Shown here piece after piece: positions 1 through 9,874 of a stretch of DNA of 64,000 nucleotides; position 1 is the first letter of the stretch; each line of letters starts with the position of its first letter. Location of the stretch: contig CAKZRP010000075.1 in assembly GCA_937146765.1 (NCBI GenBank), positions 62,001 through 126,000 of the forward strand, in the 5' to 3' direction. The position numbers were made by a program, and so were the translations under genes. The notes beneath the pieces are model-generated. The model worked only from the letters and a program-made list of their open reading frames with translations, was not told the origin of the DNA and did no database searches. The stretch is from an uncultured Paracoccaceae bacterium. Lineage in GTDB: Bacteria > Pseudomonadota > Alphaproteobacteria > Rhodobacterales > Rhodobacteraceae.

Positions 1-791
1 TGGCGCTGCGCTCGCCGGATATCCTCGCCTCTGAACAGGCCCTTCTGAAGGCGCGCCAGGGAGATTTCAACAGCCGCCGCAACAGTGCCGAAGATCTCCT
101 GCGGCAGTTGAAAAACGAATTGTCCAACCTGCAATCGCTGCATGAACAGAAGATCGTCGCCCTGTTGGAAGTGAACGAAGCCAAGAAAAAGGTCAGCGAT
201 GCGCAGGCCAGGTTCGACGAGATCGGCACCCAGGCGGAGCTGACGCTGGCGGAGGAATACTCCGACACTCTGCGCCAGCTGACCTCGCTGCGGCAGGAAC
301 AGCGACTGGCGCGCGACCAGCTCAATCGAACCGTGATCACCTCGCCCATGGCAGGGATCGTGAACAGCCTTGCGGTGACCACCATCGGCGGCGTGGTGCG
401 CCCCGGTGACGAGATCCTGGAGATCATCCCCCTCGGCGAAGAGCTCTTTGTCGAGGCGCGGGTGAAGCCCGAGGATATCGCCAATGTGGAACGCGGCCAG
501 GATGTGACGATCAAGCTCTCGTCCTATGACTACACCATCTATGGCTCGCTGCGCGGCAAGGTGGATGTGGTCTCGGCCGACACCTTCGAGGATGAGCGCG
601 ATCCGCGTGCGACGCCCTATTACCGGGTCACGGTGCGGGTGGACCGGTCCAGTCTCACCGCCCGCCAGCAGCAGATCGAGATCCGCCCCGGGATGCGGGC
701 CATTGCCGAGCTGCAGACCGGATCCAAGACGATCCTGACCTATCTGCTGAAACCGCTCTACAAGTCGCGCGAAGCCTTCCGCGAGCCCTGA
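1..791 (+). CDS. HlyD-family (type I secretion) periplasmic adaptor, C-terminal part; 5' end lies outside the window
   Basis: Open frame continues to the window edge; coiled-coil then 'VITSPMAGIVNSLAVTTIGGVVRPGDEILEIIPLGEELFVEARVKPEDIANVERGQDVTIKLSSYDY' is typical of HlyD/PrtE adaptors. The listed start at 108 is an internal TTG. Confidence 0.9.
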   Translation, partial: ALRSPDILASEQALLKARQGDFNSRRNSAEDLLRQLKNELSNLQSLHEQKIVALLEVNEAKKKVSDAQARFDEIGTQAELTLAEEYSDTLRQLTSLRQEQRLARDQLNRTVITSPMAGIVNSLAVTTIGGVVRPGDEILEIIPLGEELFVEARVKPEDIANVERGQDVTIKLSSYDYTIYGSLRGKVDVVSADTFEDERDPRATPYYRVTVRVDRSSLTARQQQIEIRPGMRAIAELQTGSKTILTYLLKPLYKSREAFREP

Positions 792-825
792 GCCGTCGCG
801 ACCCCTGCCCCGCAAGACCCATGGA

Positions 826-864
826 ACAACCCGCCCCGGCATGACCGCGGCGGGTTGTTATTTT
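826..864 (+). terminator. Rho-independent terminator
   Basis: Perfect 10-bp stem ACAACCCGCC...GGCGGGTTGT followed by TATTTT, 35 bp after the HlyD stop. Confidence 0.8.
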
Positions 865-895
865 GAGCCTTGGGCGGTTTTCGGCCGCGGCGGCG

Positions 896-1603
896 TCAGA
901 TCGCCGCCCGCATCATCGCCTGCAGCGTATTGTCGAGCGTGGTGCTGATGGAGACCGGCCGTCGGCCCATCGCGGCCTTGGAAGAGATCACCGAGACGAT
1001 CCGCGGCGACTGCCCGGGACGCAGTTCCAGCACCGGCGCACCGGAAGCGCCGAAGTCCACCTGGCAGGACATCACCAGCAACCGGGTGCGCTGCGAGATC
1101 ACCTGGCAGCCCTGTTCCAGACTGGGCCGGGTCGCATTGTGGTAGCTGTAGGACAGCACATTGAGGTTGGTGCCCTTGCCGCCGGCGGGGGCGGTGCCGA
1201 AGGGGCGCACCTCGGCCTGGCTGATCGGGCTGGCGAGGCGCAGCACCGCGAGGTCATGTCCCAGCTGGTTCTTGCCGGCCGCGCGATATTCATAGGACGG
1301 GTGTACCACCGCCTTGGTGGCCATCCGGGAAGCCTTGACCCGGCGGCCATCCAGTCCCGCCTCGAAGCGGATGCCGGTGGGATTGACCTGCCGGCCGGTC
1401 CGCGCATCATAGACGCAATGCGCCGCGGTCAGCACCAGATTGGGGGCAATCAGCGTGCCCGTGCACATGTATTTCCCGGCGATGTTGAGGCGCCCCACGG
1501 CTTCCCACCCCGGCAGGCTGTTCGCCCGGTGATCCCCTGCCTCGGCCGTGACGGACATGCCCAAGGACAGGCATGCCGCGAGTATCGCAAGCATCAGTCT
1601 CAT
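896..1603 (-). CDS. Secreted trypsin-like / V8-like serine protease
   Basis: Signal peptide MRLMLAILAACLSLGMSVTAEAG; triad motifs TAAHC, HDLAVL and GASGAPV. Confidence 0.85.
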   Translation of the reverse strand: MRLMLAILAACLSLGMSVTAEAGDHRANSLPGWEAVGRLNIAGKYMCTGTLIAPNLVLTAAHCVYDARTGRQVNPTGIRFEAGLDGRRVKASRMATKAVVHPSYEYRAAGKNQLGHDLAVLRLASPISQAEVRPFGTAPAGGKGTNLNVLSYSYHNATRPSLEQGCQVISQRTRLLVMSCQVDFGASGAPVLELRPGQSPRIVSVISSKAAMGRRPVSISTTLDNTLQAMMRAAI

Positions 1604-2003
1604 CGTTCCACTCCATATTCCCACCCGGACAGCCTCAATCAGGGCTGGGGCTGGAATATGGCTGGTTGCGGATCGGCCTTGGCCAATTCGTGGAGTGATT
1701 GTGACATCGTTAACATTTCTTAACCCCCCCAGGTCAGAGAGGTCCAGTGTGGCAGAATGTTAAGGAAATGCTTGGGGAAAGGATAAGAATATAGACAAAT
1801 GCCAGACAACCCTCCGGTATTTAACAATAATTATCTAGATTTTCCGGCGCCGAGCGCTGGCGGAAGTCAGGTTTTCTTGGCGATGGCTGCGTAAGGCCCC
1901 CGTGATTTCGACGGAATTTGTCAGAATCGCCACAATTGTACGCCCACTGGAATGCATCAAATCAGGCGGCATTGCGTAAACTTTTAGGCATCAGAACGTG
2001 AAA

Positions 2004-2026
2004 CGCGCGCCCGGTCAGGGCGCGCG
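2004..2026 (-). terminator. Hairpin downstream of the agl operon
   Basis: CGCGCGCCC-ggtca-GGGCGCGCG perfect 9-bp stem just after the aglK stop. Confidence 0.55.
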
Positions 2027-2048
2027 CAGACAGGTCAGACCGGGCCCC

Positions 2049-3140
2049 TCAGCGATAGAGCAGGGATTGGCCATTGTGGAAGAGATGCACCTTCTCCGGC
2101 CGCGCCGAGAGCCGCACGCGGGTGCCGCGCAGACCCTGGTGGATGCCGGGCAGTTTGGCGATCAGAGGATCGCGCCCCGCTTCCGGCGTGAAATAGAGCA
2201 CGGTGACTTCGCCCAGCGCCTCGACGATATTGACGGTGGTGTCGATCACCGCGCCGCCCTCGCCGCCCTCAACCAGATCCTCGGGGCGCACGCCCACATT
2301 GACCTTGAGGCCCATGTCGCTGTCACGGGTCGGCACGGTCGAGGAAACCTCCTCGCCATTCTCCAGCCGAAGCCGGGTCAGCGCGCCAGTTCCGATCACC
2401 TCGCCGGGAAGGAGGTTCATCGCGGGCGAGCCGATGAACTGGGCAACAAACTCATTCTCCGGCCGCTCATAGAGCTCCAGCGGCGTTCCCACCTGCGCGA
2501 TCCCCTTGTTGGCGAGCACCACGATGCGCGAGGCCAGCGTCATCGCCTCCACCTGATCGTGGGTCACATAGATCATGGTGCTGTCGGGCATCGCCTCTTT
2601 CAGCTGGGCAATCTCGATCCGGGTTGCCACGCGCAGGGCGGCATCGAGGTTGGAGAGCGGCTCGTCAAACAGATAGACCTTGGGATCGCGCACGATGGCG
2701 CGGCCAATGGCCACCCGCTGCCGCTGCCCGCCCGACAGGGCCTTGGGCAGACGGTCGAGGTAAGGCTCCAGCTGCAGGATCTTCGCCGCCCTTGTGATGG
2801 CCGCGTCGATCTCCTCCGCGCCCTTGCCCGCAATCTTGAGGGCAAAGGCCATATTGTCGCGCACCGTCATATGCGGATAGAGCGCGTAGCTCTGGAACAC
2901 CATGGCAATGCCGCGCTGCGCGGGCGGGATGTCGTTCATCACGCCCCCGTCGATCTCCAGCGTGCCGCCGGTGATCCGCTCCAGCCCTGCAATCATCCGC
3001 AAGAGCGTGGACTTGCCGCAGCCCGACGGTCCAACAAAGACGATCAGCTCGCCCTGTTTGATGTCGAGGTTGATGTCCTTCAGGACGTTGACCGCGCCGG
3101 CATAGGTCTTTTCTACCCCGGTCAGTTTCAAATTCGCCAT
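2049..3140 (-). CDS. aglK: Alpha-glucoside ABC transporter ATP-binding protein (UgpC/MalK family)
   Basis: Walker A GPSGCGKST, LSGGQRQRVAIGRA signature, C-terminal TOBE-like region; last gene of an aglEFGAK-ordered operon. Confidence 0.9.
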   Translation of the reverse strand: MANLKLTGVEKTYAGAVNVLKDINLDIKQGELIVFVGPSGCGKSTLLRMIAGLERITGGTLEIDGGVMNDIPPAQRGIAMVFQSYALYPHMTVRDNMAFALKIAGKGAEEIDAAITRAAKILQLEPYLDRLPKALSGGQRQRVAIGRAIVRDPKVYLFDEPLSNLDAALRVATRIEIAQLKEAMPDSTMIYVTHDQVEAMTLASRIVVLANKGIAQVGTPLELYERPENEFVAQFIGSPAMNLLPGEVIGTGALTRLRLENGEEVSSTVPTRDSDMGLKVNVGVRPEDLVEGGEGGAVIDTTVNIVEALGEVTVLYFTPEAGRDPLIAKLPGIHQGLRGTRVRLSARPEKVHLFHNGQSLLYR

Positions 3141-3160
3141 GGTCTCCTCCCAAAGTTATT

Positions 3161-4837
3161 TTATGTGCGCTGCGCGAGGCAGGCTTGCCAGGGGCCGAGT
3201 GTCACGCTGCCGCCCGTTTGCGGAACATCCACCGTGCCGAGATCGCCGCCCAGCTGCACCCAGGCGCCCGATGGGATCACCACCTCCTGCGCTTTGTAGC
3301 TGAGGTTGAAGGCGCAAAAGATCTCCTCGCCGCTGCCCATGCGGGTGAAGCTGACGACCGAGCCGCTGGCCTTCACCCCGTCGTGGTCGCCATTGGCCAG
3401 CGCCGGGTGGGCGCGGCGCAGGGCGATGACCCGGCGGTAGTGGTGCAACAGCGCCTCCGGGTTGGCCTCTTGTTCCGCTACGGCCAGCGCGCCGTGCTCA
3501 AGGCTGACCGGCAACCAGGGGCGCGCCTCGGAGAAGCCGCCGTAGGTATTGTCCTGCGCCCAGACCATCGGGGTGCGGCAGCCATCGCGGCCTTTGAACT
3601 CCGGCCAGAACTGGATGCCATAGGGGTCCTGCAAGTCCTCAAAGGCGATCTCGGCTTCGGGCAGGCCCAGCTCTTCGCCCTGATAGATACAGACCGAGCC
3701 GCGCAGACACATGATCATCGTGGCATGCAGACGCAGCGCCGCATCGGACAGCGACCAGCGGCTGACATGGCGCTGCACATCGTGGTTGGAAAACGCCCAG
3801 CAGGCCCAGCCCTCAGAGGCGACCGAGTCAAACTTGGTGAAAACCTCCGCCAGATAGGGCGCGGTCAGCTTCACGTTACAGAGGAACTCGAAGGCGTAGC
3901 ACATATGCACGCCGGTGCTGCCTGCGGTGTACTCACCAAGGATCTCCAGCCCGCGCTGGCCATCCCCCACCTCGCCCACGGCGGTCTTGGCCGGGTATTC
4001 GTCCAACAGCGCCCGGAACCGCGCCAGGAACGCGAGGTTCTCCGGCTGGTTCTTGTCGTAGAGGTGGCGCTGGTGGTTATAGGGGTTCACCGAGGGCGCG
4101 ATGGTGTCGTTGCGCTCTTCCTTCGGCAAGGGTGGGTTGGAGCGCAGCTCCTTGTCGTGGATGTAGAAGTTGATGGTATCCAGACGGAACCCATCCACCC
4201 CGCGCTCCAGCCAGAAGCGGGTCACATCCAACAACTCGTCCTGCACCGCCGGACAATGGAAGTTGAGGTCGGGCTGCGACACCAGGAAGTTGTGCAGGTA
4301 ATACTGCTCGCGCCGCGCGTCCCACTGCCAGGCCGAGCCGCCAAAGATCGACAGCCAGTTGTTCGGCGGGTTGCCATCGTCCTTGGGATCGGCCCAAACG
4401 TACCAATCGGCCTTGGGGTTGTCGCGGCTCTGGCGGCTTTCCTTGAACCAGGCGTGCTGGTCCGAGCTATGCGACAGCACGAGGTCGATCATCACCCGCA
4501 GGCCCAGCGCATGGGCCTTCGCGACCAGCGCGTCGAAATCCTGAAGCGTGCCGAACATCGGGTCCACGTCGCGATAATCGCTGACGTCATAGCCGTAGTC
4601 CTTCATCGGCGAGGTGAAGAAGGGCGAGATCCAGATCGCATCCACCCCCAGCGAGGCAATGTGATCAAGGCGCGACGTGATGCCCGGCAAGTCACCGATC
4701 CCGTCGCCATTGCTGTCCTGATAGCTGCGCGGATAAATCTGATAGATCACCGCACCACGCCACCAATCGGGATCAGCGGAGAGGACAGAGGCGGGGTTGA
4801 GTGTGGTCTGAGCGTTCATTCTGAGGTGGTCCGTCAT
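3161..4837 (-). CDS. aglA: Alpha-glucosidase, GH13 family
   Basis: 'WWRGAVIYQIYPRSYQDSNGDGIGDLPGI', 'GVDGFRLDTINF', 'SNHDVQRHVSRW'. Start set at MTDHLRMNAQ; the longer ORF extends into aglG. Confidence 0.92.
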   Translation of the reverse strand: MTDHLRMNAQTTLNPASVLSADPDWWRGAVIYQIYPRSYQDSNGDGIGDLPGITSRLDHIASLGVDAIWISPFFTSPMKDYGYDVSDYRDVDPMFGTLQDFDALVAKAHALGLRVMIDLVLSHSSDQHAWFKESRQSRDNPKADWYVWADPKDDGNPPNNWLSIFGGSAWQWDARREQYYLHNFLVSQPDLNFHCPAVQDELLDVTRFWLERGVDGFRLDTINFYIHDKELRSNPPLPKEERNDTIAPSVNPYNHQRHLYDKNQPENLAFLARFRALLDEYPAKTAVGEVGDGQRGLEILGEYTAGSTGVHMCYAFEFLCNVKLTAPYLAEVFTKFDSVASEGWACWAFSNHDVQRHVSRWSLSDAALRLHATMIMCLRGSVCIYQGEELGLPEAEIAFEDLQDPYGIQFWPEFKGRDGCRTPMVWAQDNTYGGFSEARPWLPVSLEHGALAVAEQEANPEALLHHYRRVIALRRAHPALANGDHDGVKASGSVVSFTRMGSGEEIFCAFNLSYKAQEVVIPSGAWVQLGGDLGTVDVPQTGGSVTLGPWQACLAQRT

Positions 4838-4890
4838 CAGAGGTTGAAGAAAGAGGTCGGTGCCGGGGGGAGACCGGCGTAACGCACGCG

Positions 4891-6039
4891 TTACTTGACC
4901 GACCCAGCCAGAAGCCCGCGTACGAGGTACTTCTGCATGGCGAAGAAAACACCGAGCGGTACGGCGATGGAGACAAAGGCGGAGGTCGCAAGGATCTCCC
5001 AATTGCCGCCCCTTGTGCCGAGGAGCTCGACGATCTGTTTGGTCATCACCGTGGTCTCGCCCGTCGCGTCGATCAGGAACACCATGGCCACCAGAAGGTC
5101 ATTCCACGTCCACAGGAACTGGAAGATCGCAAAGGAGGCCAGCGCCGGGAAAGACAGCGGCAGGATGATCCGGGTGAAAATCTGGAAATCCGTCGCCCCA
5201 TCGACCCGCGCATTCTCGATAATGTCGCGCGGAATGCCGACCATATAGTTGCGCAACAGATAAATGGCGAGTGGCAGGCCAAAGCCGGTATGGGCCATCC
5301 AGACGCCTAGGTAGCCTTTGCCGATGCCGATCTCGTTGTGAAACTTCAGCAAGGGGATCAGCGCCAGCTGCAAGGGCACCACCAAGAGGCCGACAATGGC
5401 GGCGATCAGCAACGCGCGCCCCGGGAACTCCATCCAGGCCAGCGCATAGGCCGCAAAGGCCGCCACCAGGATCGGGATGATCGTCGCCGGAATGGTCACG
5501 GTCAGCGTGTTGAAAAACGCCTTGGCCATATTGTCGGTGGAGCCGCCCGAGATCAGGATGGTCTCGTAGTTCTGCAAGGTGAACTCCGGTGGAACCACGG
5601 CGGTCACAAAAACCCGCTCGCCCCGGCGGCCCTCCATCTGAGTGGGGGATTGCAGGCTGTAAGCGCCATCCGCCGCCACGGTCAGTGTCGCGCCATCCTT
5701 CAGCGTGGCAGTGTCGCCCGCCGCATAGGCGTCGATTTCGCGCGCATTGATGCCCCAGACCGAAATTTCGGCCGAGGTGGCTTCCTCAAAGAGGTTGCCC
5801 TCGATCACCCACATATCGCCCACCTGCACCTGCGTCTCCGGTGCGGCGGTGCGCAGGGTCTGGTTCTGCTCGGTCGGAAAAAGCGCCTTCCACCAGCCCG
5901 AGGTGGCGATCTGGTCGCCGGTGCGGAAGGAGGAGATCAAGAGCCCCAGCGTCGGGAACAGCCAGAGGCCGACCAGCACCACGACCGAGATCCGAAGCGC
6001 CCAGATCAGACCGGGCTTTTGTCCTGCAATTGCATTCAT
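4891..6039 (-). CDS. aglG: Alpha-glucoside ABC transporter permease
   Basis: MalG-type permease with C-terminal EAA loop 'ENARVDGATDFQIFTRIILPLSFPAL'; start MNAIAGQKPG. Confidence 0.9.
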   Translation of the reverse strand: MNAIAGQKPGLIWALRISVVVLVGLWLFPTLGLLISSFRTGDQIATSGWWKALFPTEQNQTLRTAAPETQVQVGDMWVIEGNLFEEATSAEISVWGINAREIDAYAAGDTATLKDGATLTVAADGAYSLQSPTQMEGRRGERVFVTAVVPPEFTLQNYETILISGGSTDNMAKAFFNTLTVTIPATIIPILVAAFAAYALAWMEFPGRALLIAAIVGLLVVPLQLALIPLLKFHNEIGIGKGYLGVWMAHTGFGLPLAIYLLRNYMVGIPRDIIENARVDGATDFQIFTRIILPLSFPALASFAIFQFLWTWNDLLVAMVFLIDATGETTVMTKQIVELLGTRGGNWEILATSAFVSIAVPLGVFFAMQKYLVRGLLAGSVK

Positions 6040-6053
6040 TGTCCCACTCCCCC

Positions 6054-7061
6054 TCAGCGCATTTCGCGGCGTGCGTTGTAGACGTTCCAGACCAGGATCG
6101 GCAGCACCAGAAGCATGATCACCATGGCCGAGGCCGAGCCCACGCCCCAATCATTGGCGCGGAACAGCTTGTCATACATGTAGTTGGCCAGAACCTGCGT
6201 CTCCCACTGGCCGTTGGTCAGGGCAAACACGATGTCAAAGACCTTGAGCACCACGATGGTGATGGTGGTCCAGACCACCACGATGGTCCCCATGATCTGC
6301 GGCACCTTGATCTTGAAGAAGATCTGAAACGGCCCCGCCCCGTCTACAATGGCGGCCTCGACAGTCTCCTCCGGAATGCCCCGGAGCGCGGCCGAGAGGA
6401 TCACCATGGCGAACCCGGTCTGAATCCAGACCAGCACCATCATCAGGAAAAAGTTGTTCCAGAAGGGAATGGTCAGCCATTGCTGCGGCTCCACGCCGCC
6501 AAGCCAGATGTAGAGCGCGTTCAGGATGCCGATCTGCTCGGTGCCCGGCGGGCGCGCGTCATAGACCAGCTTCCAGATCACCGCCGCACCGACAAAGGAG
6601 ATCGCCATCGGCATGAAGATCAGCGACTTGGCGATATTGCCCCAGGCCAGACGGTCGGTGAGCTGAGCGGCCAGAAGGCCAAAGGCGGTCGAGGCCGCAG
6701 GCACAAACAACAACCACAGGAAGTTGTTCTTGAGCGCCTCCCAGAATTTCACCTCCGCCAGCATCTGGCGATAGTTATCAAGACCGACAAACTCCGACCC
6801 GCCGCCGGGCACCCTCTCGGTCAGCGACAGGCGCATCGTCTCGACCACCGGATAAGCCAGATAAAGCCCCAGCGCGATCAGCGCGGGCAGCAGGAACAAC
6901 CAGGGGCGCACCATATTGGCGCGACGGATGTTCTTGGCGATGTCCTTGCCGCGAGCAGGAAAGACGAAGGTGTCGAGGATGACATTGGAAAGGTAGAAAT
7001 AGCCGACGCAGCCCCCGACGCCAAAGGCGATGGTCAGCAGCCCTTGAATGGCTGGATGCAT
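6054..7061 (-). CDS. aglF: Alpha-glucoside ABC transporter permease
   Basis: MalF-type permease, EAA loop 'EAAIVDGAGPFQIFFKIKVPQIMGT'; start MHPAIQGLL preceded by AGGAG. Confidence 0.9.
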   Translation of the reverse strand: MHPAIQGLLTIAFGVGGCVGYFYLSNVILDTFVFPARGKDIAKNIRRANMVRPWLFLLPALIALGLYLAYPVVETMRLSLTERVPGGGSEFVGLDNYRQMLAEVKFWEALKNNFLWLLFVPAASTAFGLLAAQLTDRLAWGNIAKSLIFMPMAISFVGAAVIWKLVYDARPPGTEQIGILNALYIWLGGVEPQQWLTIPFWNNFFLMMVLVWIQTGFAMVILSAALRGIPEETVEAAIVDGAGPFQIFFKIKVPQIMGTIVVVWTTITIVVLKVFDIVFALTNGQWETQVLANYMYDKLFRANDWGVGSASAMVIMLLVLPILVWNVYNARREMR

Positions 7062-7219
7062 GACTGGCTCCTGAAAAAACATGGGTGCCGGGGCTTGGGA
7101 TCCGCCAGGAGGCGTCCGTCACAAGGTCCGTCGAGGCGGGCCGCTTGAGGCGCAGGCAGGGCCACCGGCAAGGGGCAGGGCCACCCGGATGGGCAGCCCT
7201 GCGGGATACGCGAGGTCAG

Positions 7220-8569
7220 TTACTTGAGCGCGTCCCAGGAGGACTGGATCTCGGCCGCGACTTCCACTGCGGGCTTGCCGCCTGCATAGTCAACCATACC
7301 GGTCCAGAAGGAGCCTGCGCCCACACCGCCCGGCATCAGGTCCGATGCGTCAAAGCGGAAGGTGTCAGCAGAGAGCAGGATCTCCCCCATCTTTTTCAGC
7401 GTGTCGGTGGCATAAAGGTCGGTGTTCACGCCCTTGAGCGGGGTCAGGAAGCCCTGCTGCGCCATCCAGACTTCATGTGCAATCGGCGACTGCAGGAAGC
7501 TCATCAGCGCCTGCGCGCCCGTGCTGTCCTTGGTGATCGACCAGACGGTGCCTGCACCCAGGACCGGGTTGCCAAGGCCCTTCTCGGCATAGGCCGGGAA
7601 GTAGAAGAAGTCCGCATCCAGACCCATTTCCACACCTTCCGGGAAGAAGGCCGGAATGAAGGACGCCTGACGGTGCATCAAACACTGCGGCGGGCTGGAG
7701 AACAGGCCCTTGGGGCTGTCGCGGAAATCGGTCGAGGCCACCGCCCCTGCCCCACCAGAGACATAGGCGTCGTTGCGGGCAAACCAGCCGAATTCCTCAA
7801 TCGCGCCTACCACGGCCGGGTCGTCAAACTTGATCTCGTTGGAGACCCATTTGTCGTAGACCGCAGGCTCCTGCGTGCGCAGCATCATGTCTTCCACCCA
7901 GTCGGTCGCCGGCCAGCCGGTCGCGCCGCCAGACCCCAGACCGATACACCAGGGCGTATTGCCATCGGCGGCCATCTTCTCGGTCAGCGCCTTCAGCTCT
8001 TCCATGGTTTGCGGAACCTCATAGCCGAGGTCCTCGAAGTTTTCCGGATTGTACCAGACCAGCGATTTCAGGTCGGCCTTGAAGAACACGCCAAACAGCG
8101 CATCGTTGCCATCCGCACCGGGGAAAGTGCCGAGATCGACCCAGGACTGACCGGCTGCGTAATTGTCGCGCACCCAATTGGCGGTCTCTTCACCGAGCGG
8201 GGTGATAAAGCCGCGCTTGGCCATGTCGGCGACCAGACCGGGTTGCGGGAAAACGGCGATGTTCGGCGCGGAGCCGGCTTCGGCATCCACAACGATCTGC
8301 TGCTCAAAGCTGTCAGAGCCGGCATAGCGCACGTCGGCACCGGTGGCGGCGGCGAAATAAGCCAGCACATTCTCAACCAGCTCCTGATCCGGCCCGAGCC
8401 AGGGACCAAAGACGGTGACCTGCTCGCCGTTCAGGTCGATCTTCTCCAGCTCCGCATAGCTGTCCCAATTAAAGGCGCCCTCGCCGACCGGAAAAATCAA
8501 GTCCTGCGCGTGTGCAGTGCCGGCCATCAGCGCCATGACACCCGCAGCCGTCATCAAAGTCCGTTTCAT
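7220..8569 (-). CDS. aglE: Alpha-glucoside ABC transporter substrate-binding protein
   Basis: Signal peptide MKRTLMTAAGVMALMAGTAHA; extracellular solute-binding family 1 protein; first gene of the operon. Confidence 0.9.
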   Translation of the reverse strand: MKRTLMTAAGVMALMAGTAHAQDLIFPVGEGAFNWDSYAELEKIDLNGEQVTVFGPWLGPDQELVENVLAYFAAATGADVRYAGSDSFEQQIVVDAEAGSAPNIAVFPQPGLVADMAKRGFITPLGEETANWVRDNYAAGQSWVDLGTFPGADGNDALFGVFFKADLKSLVWYNPENFEDLGYEVPQTMEELKALTEKMAADGNTPWCIGLGSGGATGWPATDWVEDMMLRTQEPAVYDKWVSNEIKFDDPAVVGAIEEFGWFARNDAYVSGGAGAVASTDFRDSPKGLFSSPPQCLMHRQASFIPAFFPEGVEMGLDADFFYFPAYAEKGLGNPVLGAGTVWSITKDSTGAQALMSFLQSPIAHEVWMAQQGFLTPLKGVNTDLYATDTLKKMGEILLSADTFRFDASDLMPGGVGAGSFWTGMVDYAGGKPAVEVAAEIQSSWDALK

Positions 8570-8657
8570 CGTTTCTCCTCCCGATGTTTTTGCACTTCTC
8601 GTGTGGATGGAAGTCGTTTTTGAGATGCTAGTTTAACGCGCATTCAATCCAAACATC

Positions 8658-8669
8658 CAAAGCGCTTTG
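8658..8669. promoter_or_regulatory. LacI-type operator 1 (CAAAGCGCTTTG)
   Basis: Perfect 12-bp palindrome with central CpG in the aglE/LacI intergenic region. Confidence 0.7.
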
Positions 8670-8784
8670 ATAGATCACAAACTTTCGGATTCGACGTCAT
8701 CTGTCAATGAGTCTCTGTTAGCGCCTCAAACTTCACAAGATAATTAGGGACTTTCCCTTTTGGGCAAAGACGGGCAAGTTGGGG

Positions 8785-8806
8785 GTCCTGCAACCGATTG
8801 CAGGAC
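8785..8806. promoter_or_regulatory. Second class of LacI-type palindrome (GTCCTGCAACCGATTGCAGGAC)
   Basis: Perfect 9-bp arms around CCGA; central CpG, resembles the GCAAnCGnTTGC type of LacI-family sites. Confidence 0.5.
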
Positions 8807-8814
8807 TGAAATTT

Positions 8815-8824
8815 AAAGCGCTTT
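8815..8824. promoter_or_regulatory. LacI-type operator 2 (AAAGCGCTTT)
   Basis: Second copy of the AAAGCGCTTT palindrome, 15 bp before the regulator start codon. Confidence 0.65.
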
Positions 8825-8838
8825 GGAGACCCGGACGC

Positions 8839-9870
8839 ATGAACCTCAAAGAACTTTCAGCGCATCTGGGCCTGTCGCAGACCACGGTGAGCCGGGCGCT
8901 GAATGGCTATCCAGAGGTCAGCGAGGAGACCCGCAAGCGGGTGATGCAGGCGGCGGACCAGTTCAACTACCGCCCCAATACCCGCGCCAAAGCGCTGGCG
9001 ACGGGCCGCGCCATGGCCATCGGCCACGTGATTCCGCTGTCCACCCAGCACGAGATGATGAACCCGATCTTTGGCGACTTCATCTCCGGCGCGGGCGAGA
9101 TCTATAGCCAGTCCGGCTATGACATGGTGCTGTCGCTGGTGGCGGACGAAGACCAGTCGCGCGCCTATCACGAGATGGCGGCCAAGAGGAACGTCGATGG
9201 CATCGTGCTGCACGCGCCCGAGATGCGTGACCGCCGCATCACCATGCTGCAAGAGATCGGCCTGCCCTTTGCGGTGCATGGCCGCGCCACCGATATCGCC
9301 ACGCCCTACAGCTGGCTCGACGTGAACAACAAAAGCGCCTTTCAGCGGGCGACCGACTTTCTCCTCGACCTTGGCCACCGTCGGATTGCGCTGGTCAATG
9401 GTCAGGAAAGCATGGACTTCGCCTTTCGCCGTCGTCGCGGCTACGAGGCTGCCCTGGCGGCGCGCGGGATCACGCCTGACCCGGGATTGATGTTTGCCGG
9501 CGAGATGACCGAGGTCTATGGCTACGACAGCGTGCGCCGCACCCAAGCCCTGGACGATCCGCCCACCGCCTATCTGGTGTCGTCGATCATCGCCGCCTTC
9601 GGGGTGCGCCGCGCGGTTGAGGAAGCCGGGCTGGTCATGGGGCGTGATGTCTCCATCATCACCCATGACGATGATCTGTCGTACCTGCGCAACGGGGCAG
9701 AGGTGCCGGTCTTCACCGCCACCCGTTCCTCGGTGCGCGAAGCCGGGCGCAGGCTGGCGAAACTGTTGATTTCCCAGATCGAAAACCCCGGCACCGCTCC
9801 CCTGACCGAATTGCTCGAAGCCGAGCTGACCGTGGGCCGCTCCACCGGGCCCTCGCCCAACAGGACGTGA
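8839..9870 (+). CDS. aglR: LacI-family transcriptional regulator, probable regulator of the agl genes
   Basis: N-terminal HTH 'MNLKELSAHLGLSQTTVSRALNGYPEVSEETRKRV'; divergent from aglE. Confidence 0.88.
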   Translation: MNLKELSAHLGLSQTTVSRALNGYPEVSEETRKRVMQAADQFNYRPNTRAKALATGRAMAIGHVIPLSTQHEMMNPIFGDFISGAGEIYSQSGYDMVLSLVADEDQSRAYHEMAAKRNVDGIVLHAPEMRDRRITMLQEIGLPFAVHGRATDIATPYSWLDVNNKSAFQRATDFLLDLGHRRIALVNGQESMDFAFRRRRGYEAALAARGITPDPGLMFAGEMTEVYGYDSVRRTQALDDPPTAYLVSSIIAAFGVRRAVEEAGLVMGRDVSIITHDDDLSYLRNGAEVPVFTATRSSVREAGRRLAKLLISQIENPGTAPLTELLEAELTVGRSTGPSPNRT

Positions 9871-9874
9871 CCAA

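Noticed and set aside
1998-3299. 433-aa plus-strand ORF
   Set aside because: Shadow of aglK.
3185-4882. 565-aa plus-strand ORF
   Set aside because: Shadow of aglA.
4838-5002. N-terminal extension of the aglA ORF
   Set aside because: It runs into the aglG coding sequence and is low-complexity. MTDHLRMNAQ at 4837 is a better start.
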